Assembly (NCBI GenBank): GCA_021780755.1 | Contig: JAJXYF010000032.1 | Coordinates: 1-64,000 of the forward strand | Source of the DNA: Deltaproteobacteria bacterium | GTDB lineage: Bacteria > Desulfobacterota > Binatia > Binatales > Binataceae | Direction: 5' to 3' | Length of the DNA stretch: 64,000 nucleotides | Shown: in pieces, positions 33,158-41,340 of the stretch | Numbering within the stretch: the first letter of the stretch is position 1 | Layout: each line of letters begins with the position of its first letter | Made by a program: the position numbers and the translations under genes | The notes under the pieces: generated by a model | What the model was told of the DNA's origin: nothing | The model's database searches: none | What the model saw: the letters and a program-made list of their open reading frames with translations, nothing else

Positions 33158-34480
33158 ATGGGACGGGCGCAATCGACCGGGAAGTTCGCGAGCAATCGCG
33201 AGGGCGGCGCTTTCGGGACGATCTTCGGTCAGGGCTGGGCGCACGGGATCACGCGGACGCCGGTACTCTTGATCCTCTGGTGGCTGGCAATTCTGCACAC
33301 CGTGATTCTCGCGGTGAACCTGCGCCCGCGCGCTTACCACCACGACTTCAGTGTATTTTATTCGGCCGCGATCGCTCTGCGCGAGCACCTTGACCCCTAT
33401 ACCGTTGACCTCGTCCCGATCGGCCAGCGCATGGGTATGAAAATCTGGCCTCTCGTTCACACCACTGATACTCCCTTCGCCTTGCTCTTGTTTATGCCTT
33501 TCTCACTGGTCGCACCGGCGACCGCCCACACGATCTGGATCGCTCTGAACGGCATTGCGATGGCTGGCGCATTGATATTACTCATTCGCCCGAAGTATAG
33601 CGGCTTGGATCTCAGGATGGCGCTCGCGATCGCGGCGCTCGCACTACTCTATGCGCCGGTGACGGAAAACTTCCTCTTCAGTCAGCGCCAAGCGCTAATC
33701 CTGTTGCTGCTCGTGCTGGTCATGCGGTCGCTGGAAAGTGGTCGGGAAGCGCGGGCCGGATTGCTCTTGGCTTTAGCCGCCGCCTACCGCGTCTTTCCCA
33801 TTCTCATGGTGGGCTATTTCGTCGTTCGCCGCCAGTGGCGTCCGCTGATGTTTATTGCACTCGGCCTCGCGCTGGTCGGTGCGGTGACAGTAGTTGCGAT
33901 GGGCTTGCCTTTGTGCGCTAATTTCCTGCGTGGAGTGCACCTGGCCTTGATAGCCACGTCCGACCCGGCGGATGTGGCTATTCGTGGTTTAATCATCAGA
34001 AGCCTTGCGAAGGTGTTCGGCGATCGATTGGACAGCCGCATGGAGATGCTTCAGCGCGTTACCATAGTGTGTGCGCAATTAACTATTTTAACGCTTACCG
34101 TAAGGCCGGCTCTGTATAATCCGCAGCAAGCGGTTTTCGATCCACGCTCCTATGGACTGTGGATCGCCGCCACGGTCGTACTATCTCCGTTGTCGTGGAT
34201 TCACTACATGATTCTCCTGCTGATCCCACTGGTTGCGATCGCTGCGGCCGCGGATCGCCATCAATGCAGTCGGCGCGCATTCTATGCGGCCGTCGCCAGC
34301 TATCTGCTGATCGCGGTTACGAGCCACGTAAGAGTGAATCTCGTCAGTGCGATATGGTGGGCGCGCGGGGTCAAGTATTTTGCCGAAGGATCGTCGGTCG
34401 CGCTGCTGGTCGGATTTCTCGCCGCGTATTGGTTCGCAACCGACACTACGGACTCGAGCGTCGCGAGCGTCAATCGGTGA
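33158..34480 (+). CDS. GT87 (DUF2029)-family polytopic membrane protein
   Basis: A 440-residue integral membrane protein with about 10 predicted segments. The family features are the first periplasmic loop with HHDFSVFYSAAIALREHLDPYT and a membrane core with YRVFPILMVGYFVVRRQWRPL. Family members include polyprenyl-phosphate-mannose-dependent mannosyltransferases; the putative catalytic Asp is in the HHDFSVFY loop. Sugar donor and acceptor are unknown. It is slightly AT-richer than the average here. It stands between divergent and convergent LLM genes without glycan genes nearby. Confidence 0.8.
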   Translation: MGRAQSTGKFASNREGGAFGTIFGQGWAHGITRTPVLLILWWLAILHTVILAVNLRPRAYHHDFSVFYSAAIALREHLDPYTVDLVPIGQRMGMKIWPLVHTTDTPFALLLFMPFSLVAPATAHTIWIALNGIAMAGALILLIRPKYSGLDLRMALAIAALALLYAPVTENFLFSQRQALILLLLVLVMRSLESGREARAGLLLALAAAYRVFPILMVGYFVVRRQWRPLMFIALGLALVGAVTVVAMGLPLCANFLRGVHLALIATSDPADVAIRGLIIRSLAKVFGDRLDSRMEMLQRVTIVCAQLTILTLTVRPALYNPQQAVFDPRSYGLWIAATVVLSPLSWIHYMILLLIPLVAIAAAADRHQCSRRAFYAAVASYLLIAVTSHVRVNLVSAIWWARGVKYFAEGSSVALLVGFLAAYWFATDTTDSSVASVNR

Positions 34481-34548
34481 TAAAAAGGGAAGTCTGAAAC
34501 CTCAGTGAGATTTCAGCGCCCGGAAACCTCTGTGACTCTTCCCGTTAG
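34454..34548. repeat. Dispersed composite repeat, family A (copy 7)
   Basis: GAGCGTCGCGAGCGTCAATC, GGGAAGT and the near-palindrome at 34494-34516 (CTGAAACCTC...GAGATTTCAG), followed by CGGAAACCTC and CTTCCCGTT. It overlaps the last codons of the GT87 gene (the SSVASVNR tail) and fills the gap to a convergent LLM gene. Confidence 0.7.
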
Positions 34549-35612
34549 CGGGCGGCGGCGTTAACTCCACCGCCGGTGCGTGACGCGAAAGCCGGCATCA
34601 CGTGGGTCGCGAACCGTTCCAGCGACGCCCGCGAATGCGCGTTGGACATATCGCCCCAGGCGAACGAGAGCACCAGGTAGTCACATCCGCTGTGATCGAA
34701 AAAGCGTGCGACCTGGTCCTGCACTTCGTTGACCGTGCCGGCGATCGCGACGTCGTTCTTGCGCGCGAGGTCGAGGTCGTCGGTAAAGCCGTAGGCGGGA
34801 ATCGTGCGGAAATCGAGCCACAACTTGGTGATGTTGTGGTAGTAGGCGCGATAGGCCGGGCGGGCGACCTCGTTGAGTTCGCGGTCATCGGCCGCGACGT
34901 AGGCGTGGCGGATCGCGCCGCGGCGCGGTGCGGCGATATGCGGATTCAGATCGTTGGGACCGCCTTTGTGCTTTTTCAATTCCTCGCGGTAGAGCTCGGT
35001 AAATTTCTTCAGCGCCGGAATCGGGCCGTTGCCCACCATGTTCATCCCATGGCGCGCCGCGAAGAGGACGCTGTCGGGGGTCGCCGTGCCGTACCACACC
35101 GGTGGATTTGGCCGCTGCTTGGGCGTCAGCACGACCGGCACCGAATCGAACCGGTAATAGTGTCCGCGATGGTTCAGGTGCTCATTGCGCAGTCCGCTCA
35201 TCACGGCGGTGAGCGCCTCCTCGAACATCTCGCGCGCCTCCATGAACGGCACGCGATGGTAGGCGAGTTCGAAGGGCGAGACGCCGCGGCCGACGCCGAG
35301 TTCGAAGCGGCCGCCGCTGATCTGATCGAGCATGCAGATTTCCTGCACGAGCCGCAGCGGATTATATAGCGGGAGCAGAAAGACCAACGGCCCCATGTGG
35401 ATTCGCTGCGTGCGCGCCGCGACCGCGGAGAGCAAGAGGCCGGGCGAGGGCGCGAGGCCGAGCGGCGTCGCATGATGTTCCGCCACGTGGTAGCAGAAAA
35501 ATCCGGCGGCCTCGGCCGCCGCGACCATCTGCAAGCGCTCTTCGTAAATCCGATCGAGCGGCTCGTCGCGCCGCTCCACGTGATCGAAGATCCCGAACGC
35601 GATCTCACTCAT
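34545..35612 (-). CDS. LLM-class flavin-dependent oxidoreductase
   Basis: A 355-residue luciferase-like monooxygenase, closest in style to alkanal monooxygenase alpha-like proteins: FGIFDHVERRDEPLDRIYEERLQMVAAAEAAGF, YHVAEHHATPLGLAPSP, and LDQISGGRFELGVGRG. The His pair of YHVAEHH is typical for the flavin pocket. Start ATG 35612 follows AGGAGA; the longer open frame to 35726 overlaps the cupin gene. Substrate unknown. Confidence 0.92.
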   Translation of the reverse strand: MSEIAFGIFDHVERRDEPLDRIYEERLQMVAAAEAAGFFCYHVAEHHATPLGLAPSPGLLLSAVAARTQRIHMGPLVFLLPLYNPLRLVQEICMLDQISGGRFELGVGRGVSPFELAYHRVPFMEAREMFEEALTAVMSGLRNEHLNHRGHYYRFDSVPVVLTPKQRPNPPVWYGTATPDSVLFAARHGMNMVGNGPIPALKKFTELYREELKKHKGGPNDLNPHIAAPRRGAIRHAYVAADDRELNEVARPAYRAYYHNITKLWLDFRTIPAYGFTDDLDLARKNDVAIAGTVNEVQDQVARFFDHSGCDYLVLSFAWGDMSNAHSRASLERFATHVMPAFASRTGGGVNAAAR

Positions 35613-35650
35613 TACAATTCTCCTGCCACCGGTGCCGCAAGCCTCGCGCC

Positions 35651-36319
35651 TTACGCGGGCTCGACCGTTCCCGTGACGAACGCGAGGGCGGTCGCCCCGT
35701 TGGTGCTCCAGACGCTGTGGACGCAACCGTTGGGCCGGTAGTTCATGTTGCCGGCGACCAGTTCGCCCGATTCGTCCGCGTTGGAGCCTTCGATTACGAA
35801 GACAATCTCGTCACCGACATGACGATGACGGGCGAGCTTCGCCCCCGGCTCGAAGCGGGCCAGCACGACCCGCCGACGGGTTTCCTTGTCGCTGAAAACA
35901 GGTTTCTGGCGGATGCCGGGGAGCGCATCGACCCACGCGATTTCATTGAGCTTGATGACCTGCGACGCGGGTCCGCGATCGCCGTCCCTGGCCGCCGCCA
36001 CGCCGCCGGTGATCAAGGCGAACACGGTCGCACCGTGTTTGCTGACCACCGAATGGACGCAGCCGTTGGGCCGATAGCCGAGGTTGCCGGCGGTCACCGT
36101 GCCGAATTCATCGGCGATGGCGCCCTCGATTACATAGAGAATTTCGTCGCCGTCGTGACGATGGAGATTGAGCTTCGAACCGGCCTCGAAGCGCGTCAGT
36201 TGCACGCGCCGCTTGGTCGCCCCGTCGTTCCACAGCGGCTTGGCGAGGATACCCGGATGCATCGGCTGCCATTCGATCTCGCTAACTTCGATTATCCGCG
36301 AGGCGGTTGATTCGGCCAT
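35651..36319 (-). CDS. Duplicated-cupin (ChrR-like) protein
   Basis: A 222-residue protein made of two copies of one cupin domain (about 1-105 and 112-222). Each has RFE(A/P)GxKL, a metal-type HRHxGDEI..VIEG motif and YRPNGCVHSV. The repeats are clearly similar to each other, indicating internal duplication. A ChrR-type cupin can bind Zn or act as a dioxygenase/isomerase-like small enzyme; function is not deducible. GGGAG precedes ATG 36319. It is probably transcribed with the downstream LLM gene (38-bp gap). Confidence 0.88.
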   Translation of the reverse strand: MAESTASRIIEVSEIEWQPMHPGILAKPLWNDGATKRRVQLTRFEAGSKLNLHRHDGDEILYVIEGAIADEFGTVTAGNLGYRPNGCVHSVVSKHGATVFALITGGVAAARDGDRGPASQVIKLNEIAWVDALPGIRQKPVFSDKETRRRVVLARFEPGAKLARHRHVGDEIVFVIEGSNADESGELVAGNMNYRPNGCVHSVWSTNGATALAFVTGTVEPA

Positions 36320-36436
36320 CGATGGACTCCCGTGCTGCCGCGGGAATCGCCCACACGTGCGGCGACGGCAGCGATAACGGTCGATAATCCGGTTGGGCGG
36401 CGCCTGTCAAACATGCAGGCGCGTCCGCGCGAGAAC

Positions 36437-37117
36437 TCACAGCAGCTTTTCGACGATCGCGAGGCTGAGCGGTTCCTTGAAGCGCACGGTGCCGAGCATG
36501 GGTGCGCCGGTCGCGCGCGCAAGATCCTCCGAGGCGCCGCCGACGAGGTCGTTGGCCTCGCGATCGAGCGCGTTGAGAATCGCGCCGCATAGAGAGACCC
36601 CGCGTGCCGTCGCGAATTGAAGCGCTCGGCTGGCCGCGTCGGCAAAGTCCGGTCGGCGCGCGGCGACCCCGACTACCAGAATCAGTTCGAGGTGATGGGC
36701 GAGCGCGAGGTCGGCGAAATCGTGCGTCGCGTCGAGTCGCGCCGCCAGCCCATGCGTATCCTCGACGAGCACGACGTCGCGGCGGCTTTCGATCTCGGCG
36801 AGGGACCGATCGATCGCCGCAAATTCCGGCGGGATGACGCCGTCGGCCCGCGCGGCCTCGAGCGGCGTCAGCGGCGTCAGCGGCGAGCGATAGCGATAAG
36901 GCGCGACCAACTGAAGCGGCAGGTCCGACGACGCCGCGGCGATAAGGGCCGTGGCGTCGTCGTCGGCAAGCCCGCGGTCGCTCGAGACGCAGCCGGTCGC
37001 GGCGGGCTTCATCACGCCGACGCGCAGGCCGCGCACCTTGAAGGCGAACGCGAGGGCGCATCCGACGGTGGTTCGGCCGGCGCCGGGCCCGGTCCCGCTT
37101 AGAATGAATGATCTCAC
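36437..37117 (-). CDS. BioD-like (dethiobiotin-synthetase-fold) P-loop protein with altered motifs
   Basis: A 226-residue protein with the SIMIBI/BioD fold. The start MRSFILSGTGPGAGRTTVG corresponds to the BioD P-loop GTDTxVGKT, but the invariant Lys is Arg and the Asp is Gly. RVGVMKPAATGC matches the substrate loop KPVxTG, and VLVEDTHGLAARL replaces the normal VEGAGG. Biotin genes (bioA, bioF, bioB) are absent nearby. It may be a degenerate dethiobiotin synthetase or a related enzyme with another substrate; ATP hydrolysis is uncertain. Confidence 0.75.
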   Translation of the reverse strand: MRSFILSGTGPGAGRTTVGCALAFAFKVRGLRVGVMKPAATGCVSSDRGLADDDATALIAAASSDLPLQLVAPYRYRSPLTPLTPLEAARADGVIPPEFAAIDRSLAEIESRRDVVLVEDTHGLAARLDATHDFADLALAHHLELILVVGVAARRPDFADAASRALQFATARGVSLCGAILNALDREANDLVGGASEDLARATGAPMLGTVRFKEPLSLAIVEKLL

Positions 37118-37274
37118 TTCGACTGAGGCGCTTAGCCGCCTGATTCAACTATCGCGTCGCGCGCGAACGGCGCAAACGAACTCGTCGGCGAGCCGTCGCG
37201 GGAGGTGAACTTGTAATACAAAAATAGAGCGTGCTTAGATGGCGATAGATTCTGGAGCAGGCGAGGTGAACGTC

Positions 37275-38399
37275 ATGGAATACAACGTCATCGACGCGGA
37301 TGGTCATATTCTCGAACCTCCCGATTTGTGGGAGCAGTATATCGATCCGAAGTTCCGCGAGGGTTGTCCGAAGCTGGTAACGGCGGCCGACGGACTGGAG
37401 ATATTTCGCGTGGAGCACGACGACGCGATCGATCTCGGACGCGGCAAGAAGCGCGTGAGCTTTGGCGCGGTGGGCGCGTTTGGGGCGCGCGACGGCACGG
37501 TCTCGGCGAAGATTCCGTACACCCAGGGGCGCAAGGGCGGCTTCGATCCGCATGCGCGAATTCCCGACATGGATGCGGAGGGAATCGACGCGGCGTTTCT
37601 CTATCCGAGCCTGGGGCTGTTCCTGGGTTCGATGAAGGACCCGGAGTTCGCGGCGGCGGCGTGTCGCGCCTATAACCGCTGGCTTGCCGACTACTGCCGA
37701 CCGTATCCCGAGCGGCTGTTCGGCGCCGCGATGCTGCCGATGCAATCGGTGGAAGCGGCGGTGAAGGAGATGCAGTTTGCGGCGAAGGACCTGGGCTTTC
37801 GCGCGGGCTTCATCCGGCCGAATCCGTACAACGGCCGGTCGCTGCACGATCCCGCATACGAGCCGCTGTGGAACGCGGCCGAGGAGATGGGCTTTTCGAT
37901 GGGTATCCACGGCGGTTCCGAGAGCGGGCAGGTGACGCTCGGGATGGATCGCTTCACGTCGGGCGGCGCGGTGCGGCATTGCGTGGCGCATACGTTCGAG
38001 ATGATGGCGGCGGCGACCAGCCTGATCATGTGCGGCGTCTGCGATCGTCATCCGCGGCTCAAATTCGCGTTCCTGGAATCGGGCGGGGGCTGGATGGCGG
38101 GGTGGCTCGATCGCATGGATCGCCATTTCGACGACAAGGGGATGAACGACACGCGCCTCACGATGCGGCCGAGCGAGTTGTTCCATCGGCAATGCTTCAT
38201 CTCGTTCGAGCCGGTGGAGAAGTCGCTGGTGCTGCTGGCTGACTATATCGGCTCTGACAATATACTGTGGGCGACTGACTATCCGCATCTGGACGGATTT
38301 CCGGGGGCCGCCAACATGATCAAGGCCATGGGCATGCCGCCGAAGACCTTGAGCAACGTGCTGGCGGGCGGTGCGAAGCGCTACTACAACCTGCATTAG
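37275..38399 (+). CDS. Amidohydrolase-superfamily (amidohydrolase_2) metal-dependent hydrolase
   Basis: A 374-residue TIM-barrel hydrolase or decarboxylase of the ACMSD-like amidohydrolase_2 group. It begins VIDADGHILEPPDLWEQYI (the DxDxH variant of the metal motif), with GIHGGSESG (metal His), CVAHTFEM (His) and LWATDYPHLDG (metal Asp). This class includes decarboxylases of aromatic acids and hydrolases. Start ATG 37275 has GAGGTG at the right distance; 37239 is an in-frame alternative without one. It is divergent from the BioD-like gene. Confidence 0.9.
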   Translation: MEYNVIDADGHILEPPDLWEQYIDPKFREGCPKLVTAADGLEIFRVEHDDAIDLGRGKKRVSFGAVGAFGARDGTVSAKIPYTQGRKGGFDPHARIPDMDAEGIDAAFLYPSLGLFLGSMKDPEFAAAACRAYNRWLADYCRPYPERLFGAAMLPMQSVEAAVKEMQFAAKDLGFRAGFIRPNPYNGRSLHDPAYEPLWNAAEEMGFSMGIHGGSESGQVTLGMDRFTSGGAVRHCVAHTFEMMAAATSLIMCGVCDRHPRLKFAFLESGGGWMAGWLDRMDRHFDDKGMNDTRLTMRPSELFHRQCFISFEPVEKSLVLLADYIGSDNILWATDYPHLDGFPGAANMIKAMGMPPKTLSNVLAGGAKRYYNLH

Positions 38400-38571
38400 T
38401 CGGGCGCGGCCGTCCGCCGTGCCGATGTGGTAAGGCGGGCGGCCAGATCGATTCGCGAAAGTACCGATCTGTGAACGGGCGCGAAGGTCACGGGGGGGAC
38501 GTGCGCGCCCGCGCTTGACTTTCGGGCCCGCGGACAGGGATTAAGAGTAAATCGAACGAGGTGCATCGAAG

Positions 38572-39633
38572 ATGGAATTTGCGCTTTCATATCCGGCGCG
38601 ACCGGATGCCTGGAAGGACCTGGTGGTCGCCGAGGATCACGGCTTTACGCAGTGCTGGTTCTACGATTCGCAGATGCTCTACAGCGACGTGTACGTGTGC
38701 ATGGCGCTGGCGGCCGAGCGCACGAAGCGGATCAAGTTGGCGACCGGCGTCGCGATACCGTCGAACCGGATCGAACCGGTTACCGCGCATTCGATCGCCA
38801 CTATCAATTTGCTCGCTCCGGGCCGCACCGTACTGGGTATCGGAACCGGGTTTACCGGGCGCAATACGATGGGCCTGCCGCCAGTGCCGCTCGAGCGGCT
38901 GCGCGAATATGTGGAGATGGTGCGCAAGCTACTGCGCGGCGAAGAGGTGCTCTATCGCGAGGGCAAGCGCGAGCGCTGGATTCGATTCCTGCATCAGGAC
39001 AACGGCTATATCAACCTGAAAGACCCGATTCCGATTCACATGGCGGCCGACGGCACCAAAGCGTTGGAACTGGCCGGTGAGATTGCCGACGGGTGGCTGA
39101 CGGTGATGGCGGACGCGCCGCGATTTCGCGAAAAGTTCAACCTGGTGAAGAAAGGGGCGGAGCGCGCGGGACGCTCGGTGGCGAAACTGCCGACGGCGGT
39201 GCTGACGACCGGTTGCGTGCTGCGCGACGGCGAATCGATCACGTCGCCGCGGGTGGTCGAACGGGTGGGGCCCTTCGCGATCGTGATGCTGCACGCGCTG
39301 TGGGAGCAGTCGGCGGTGAGCGCGGGCCTACAGGGGCCGATGCTGAAATTATGGGAGCGCTATCGCGACGAATACGCGGCCAAGATGAAGACGCCGGCGG
39401 ATCGGCGCTACCTCGAGATGCACGAGGGGCATCTGATCTACCTGCGGCCGGGCGAGGACAAGTACGTGGACGAGAACCTGGTGCGGATGACGCTGACCGG
39501 GCGCGGCGAGGAGATTATCGCGCGGATCAAGGCGCTCGAAGCCGAGGGCCTGAAGCAGGTCGCAATCCAGGTGGTGAACAACGGTCGCGAGATGATCGAG
39601 GAGTTCGGCCGCGAGGTGATCGCGAAATACTAG
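38572..39633 (+). CDS. LLM-class flavin-dependent oxidoreductase
   Basis: A 353-residue luciferase-like enzyme of the MER/F420-dependent type: DLVVAEDHGFTQCWFYDSQML, IKLATGVAIPSNRIEPVTAHSIATIN, TVLGIGTGFTGRN, and HMAADGTKALELAGEIADGWL. This last pattern resembles methylenetetrahydromethanopterin reductase-like F420 enzymes. GAGGTG lies upstream. It is followed by tandem enoyl-CoA hydratases on the same strand, suggesting an acyl-degradation unit. Confidence 0.92.
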   Translation: MEFALSYPARPDAWKDLVVAEDHGFTQCWFYDSQMLYSDVYVCMALAAERTKRIKLATGVAIPSNRIEPVTAHSIATINLLAPGRTVLGIGTGFTGRNTMGLPPVPLERLREYVEMVRKLLRGEEVLYREGKRERWIRFLHQDNGYINLKDPIPIHMAADGTKALELAGEIADGWLTVMADAPRFREKFNLVKKGAERAGRSVAKLPTAVLTTGCVLRDGESITSPRVVERVGPFAIVMLHALWEQSAVSAGLQGPMLKLWERYRDEYAAKMKTPADRRYLEMHEGHLIYLRPGEDKYVDENLVRMTLTGRGEEIIARIKALEAEGLKQVAIQVVNNGREMIEEFGREVIAKY

Positions 39634-39717
39634 TGCGTTGAATCGGCGGTGAGACGCGGGAGCCGGATCGGCGTTACAGGTTCCCAGTGACTAATCGAGC
39701 GGATGCGAGGAATCAGC

Positions 39718-40401
39718 ATGGGTACTCAGTTCAAACTGGTAAAAGAAGACGGCGTCGCGGTGCTCAGCTTCGATCGTCCGGAAAAGCGCAATCCACTCAA
39801 CGAAGAAAGCCTGGCGGAACTGTACGACCATCTGATGGCGCTGCGCGATGACGCCGAGGTGCGCGCGCTGGTGCTTACGGGATCGGGCGCGGCGTTTTCG
39901 GCGGGCGCCGATATGTCGCATATGAAGGGCGTGACCGACGAGGCGGAACGGGTGCGGCTGTTCAGCGCGGTGCCCACGCGCCGGCGGCAGTTGGTGCGCC
40001 GCACGATGGAGTTGCTGGTCAACCTAGAACTGCCGACAGTAGCGGCGGTCAATGGCTATGCGGTCGGCGGCGGATGGTTCCTGGCGCTCTCCTGCGATTT
40101 CCGCATCGCGGTTGAGGGCGCGGAATTCTGGATGCCCGAAATCGACCTGGGGGTACCGGGTCCGCGCGAGCCCGAGCGGCGGCTGCGCGAAGAGGTCGGT
40201 TTGGCACGCGCGAAAGAGATCATTCTGACGTGCCGCCATTTCAAGTCGGAAGAGCTTTATCAATGGGGCCTGCTGAACCGCGTCGTGAAGAAATCCGAGC
40301 TGATGCCAGCGGCGCTGGAACTGGCGCGCTACCTGGCCTCGCGCAAGCGCCCGGCGATGGTCCAGGCCAAGGCGCAGCTTAATGGATATACGCTCGATTA
40401 G
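39718..40401 (+). CDS. Enoyl-CoA hydratase/isomerase-family protein (first of tandem pair)
   Basis: A 227-residue crotonase-fold protein. It shows LSFDRPEKRNPLNEES, the oxyanion-hole FSAGADMSHMKG, and VNGYAVGGGWFLALSCDFRIAV with WMPEIDLG. In crotonase two Glu act: the second (PEI) is present, the first (GGGxE) is Trp here, so strict hydratase activity is doubtful and isomerase or another reaction is possible. Start at ATG 39718 with GAGG. It lacks the usual C-terminal trimerisation helices' full length. Confidence 0.88.
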   Translation: MGTQFKLVKEDGVAVLSFDRPEKRNPLNEESLAELYDHLMALRDDAEVRALVLTGSGAAFSAGADMSHMKGVTDEAERVRLFSAVPTRRRQLVRRTMELLVNLELPTVAAVNGYAVGGGWFLALSCDFRIAVEGAEFWMPEIDLGVPGPREPERRLREEVGLARAKEIILTCRHFKSEELYQWGLLNRVVKKSELMPAALELARYLASRKRPAMVQAKAQLNGYTLD

Positions 40402-40479
40402 TCAGTTGGACACGCCCCGATATGTGAGTAATGCGGGAGGTCGCCGCGCCCGCCGTCGATGAGCCGCCACGAGGTCGCA

Positions 40480-41175
40480 ATGCCCGAAGATTTTCTCTTT
40501 GAAAAAGACGGTCCGGTGACGACGATCACGTTCAACCGGCCCGAGCGGCGCAACTGTATGAACCGGCAGGTGATGGCCGAGCTCGAAGACTTGCTGCGCG
40601 AGGTGCGCAACGATCGCGAGACGCGGATCATGGTCATGACCGGGACGGGCAAGGCGTTTTCGGCGGGCGCCGATATGGCGGCGGCGAAGGGGATCAGCGA
40701 TCCGCAGGAGCGCATACGCGCGTTCGCGGCGAACAACGGCGGCGGCGCGCGCATGGTGGGACGCTGCTTCGATCAGATTACGCGGCTGGATTGCCTGACG
40801 ATTGCCGCCGTGAATGGGTATGCGGTGGGCGGCGGCTGGGCGCTGGCGGCCGCCTTCGATTTCATCGTGGCCGTCGAGGAAGCCGAGTTCTGGGTGCCCG
40901 AGGTGGAGCTCGGGGCGGCCTTCACCGGCGGACCGGCGCTGGCGATGGCGGCGCGGCTGGGTCCGTGGCGGGCCAAAGAGGCGATGATTCTGTGTCGTCA
41001 TTTCAAGGCCCGCGAACTATACGATCTGGGCATGGTCAATCGGGTGGTCAAGCCGGGCGATCTGATGGCGGCGGCGCGCACGCTGGCCGACGAATTGATG
41101 AAGCTGCCGCGGAAGGCGGCGACCAGGACCAAGCATTTTGTGGACGGGATTTTTATCGGGCCGCGACTATATTGA
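40480..41175 (+). CDS. Enoyl-CoA hydratase/isomerase-family protein (second of tandem pair)
   Basis: A 231-residue crotonase-fold protein paralogous to the preceding one: ITFNRPERRNCMNRQ, GTGKAFSAGADMAAAKG, VNGYAVGGGWALAAAFDFIVAV and WVPEVELG. The first catalytic Glu is again Trp (GGGW), the second kept. The start chosen is ATG 40480, which has GAGG five bases upstream; ATG 40459 is an alternative. The 78-bp gap implies one transcript with the first copy. Tandem duplication followed by divergence is likely. Confidence 0.88.
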   Translation: MPEDFLFEKDGPVTTITFNRPERRNCMNRQVMAELEDLLREVRNDRETRIMVMTGTGKAFSAGADMAAAKGISDPQERIRAFAANNGGGARMVGRCFDQITRLDCLTIAAVNGYAVGGGWALAAAFDFIVAVEEAEFWVPEVELGAAFTGGPALAMAARLGPWRAKEAMILCRHFKARELYDLGMVNRVVKPGDLMAAARTLADELMKLPRKAATRTKHFVDGIFIGPRLY

Positions 41176-41340
41176 TAGTCCGGGCGAATAGTCAGTGACG
41201 AATCGCGACTGGCTAAAGCAGGTTCGCGATATCTCCGACCGGAGGCGAACGAAGATGATGGTACGACCCGCACTACTGGATCATCTTGGGCGGCGGCGGC
41301 GCGGAGGGGCGTCGAGAATTTAACCTACACACTGGTGACT

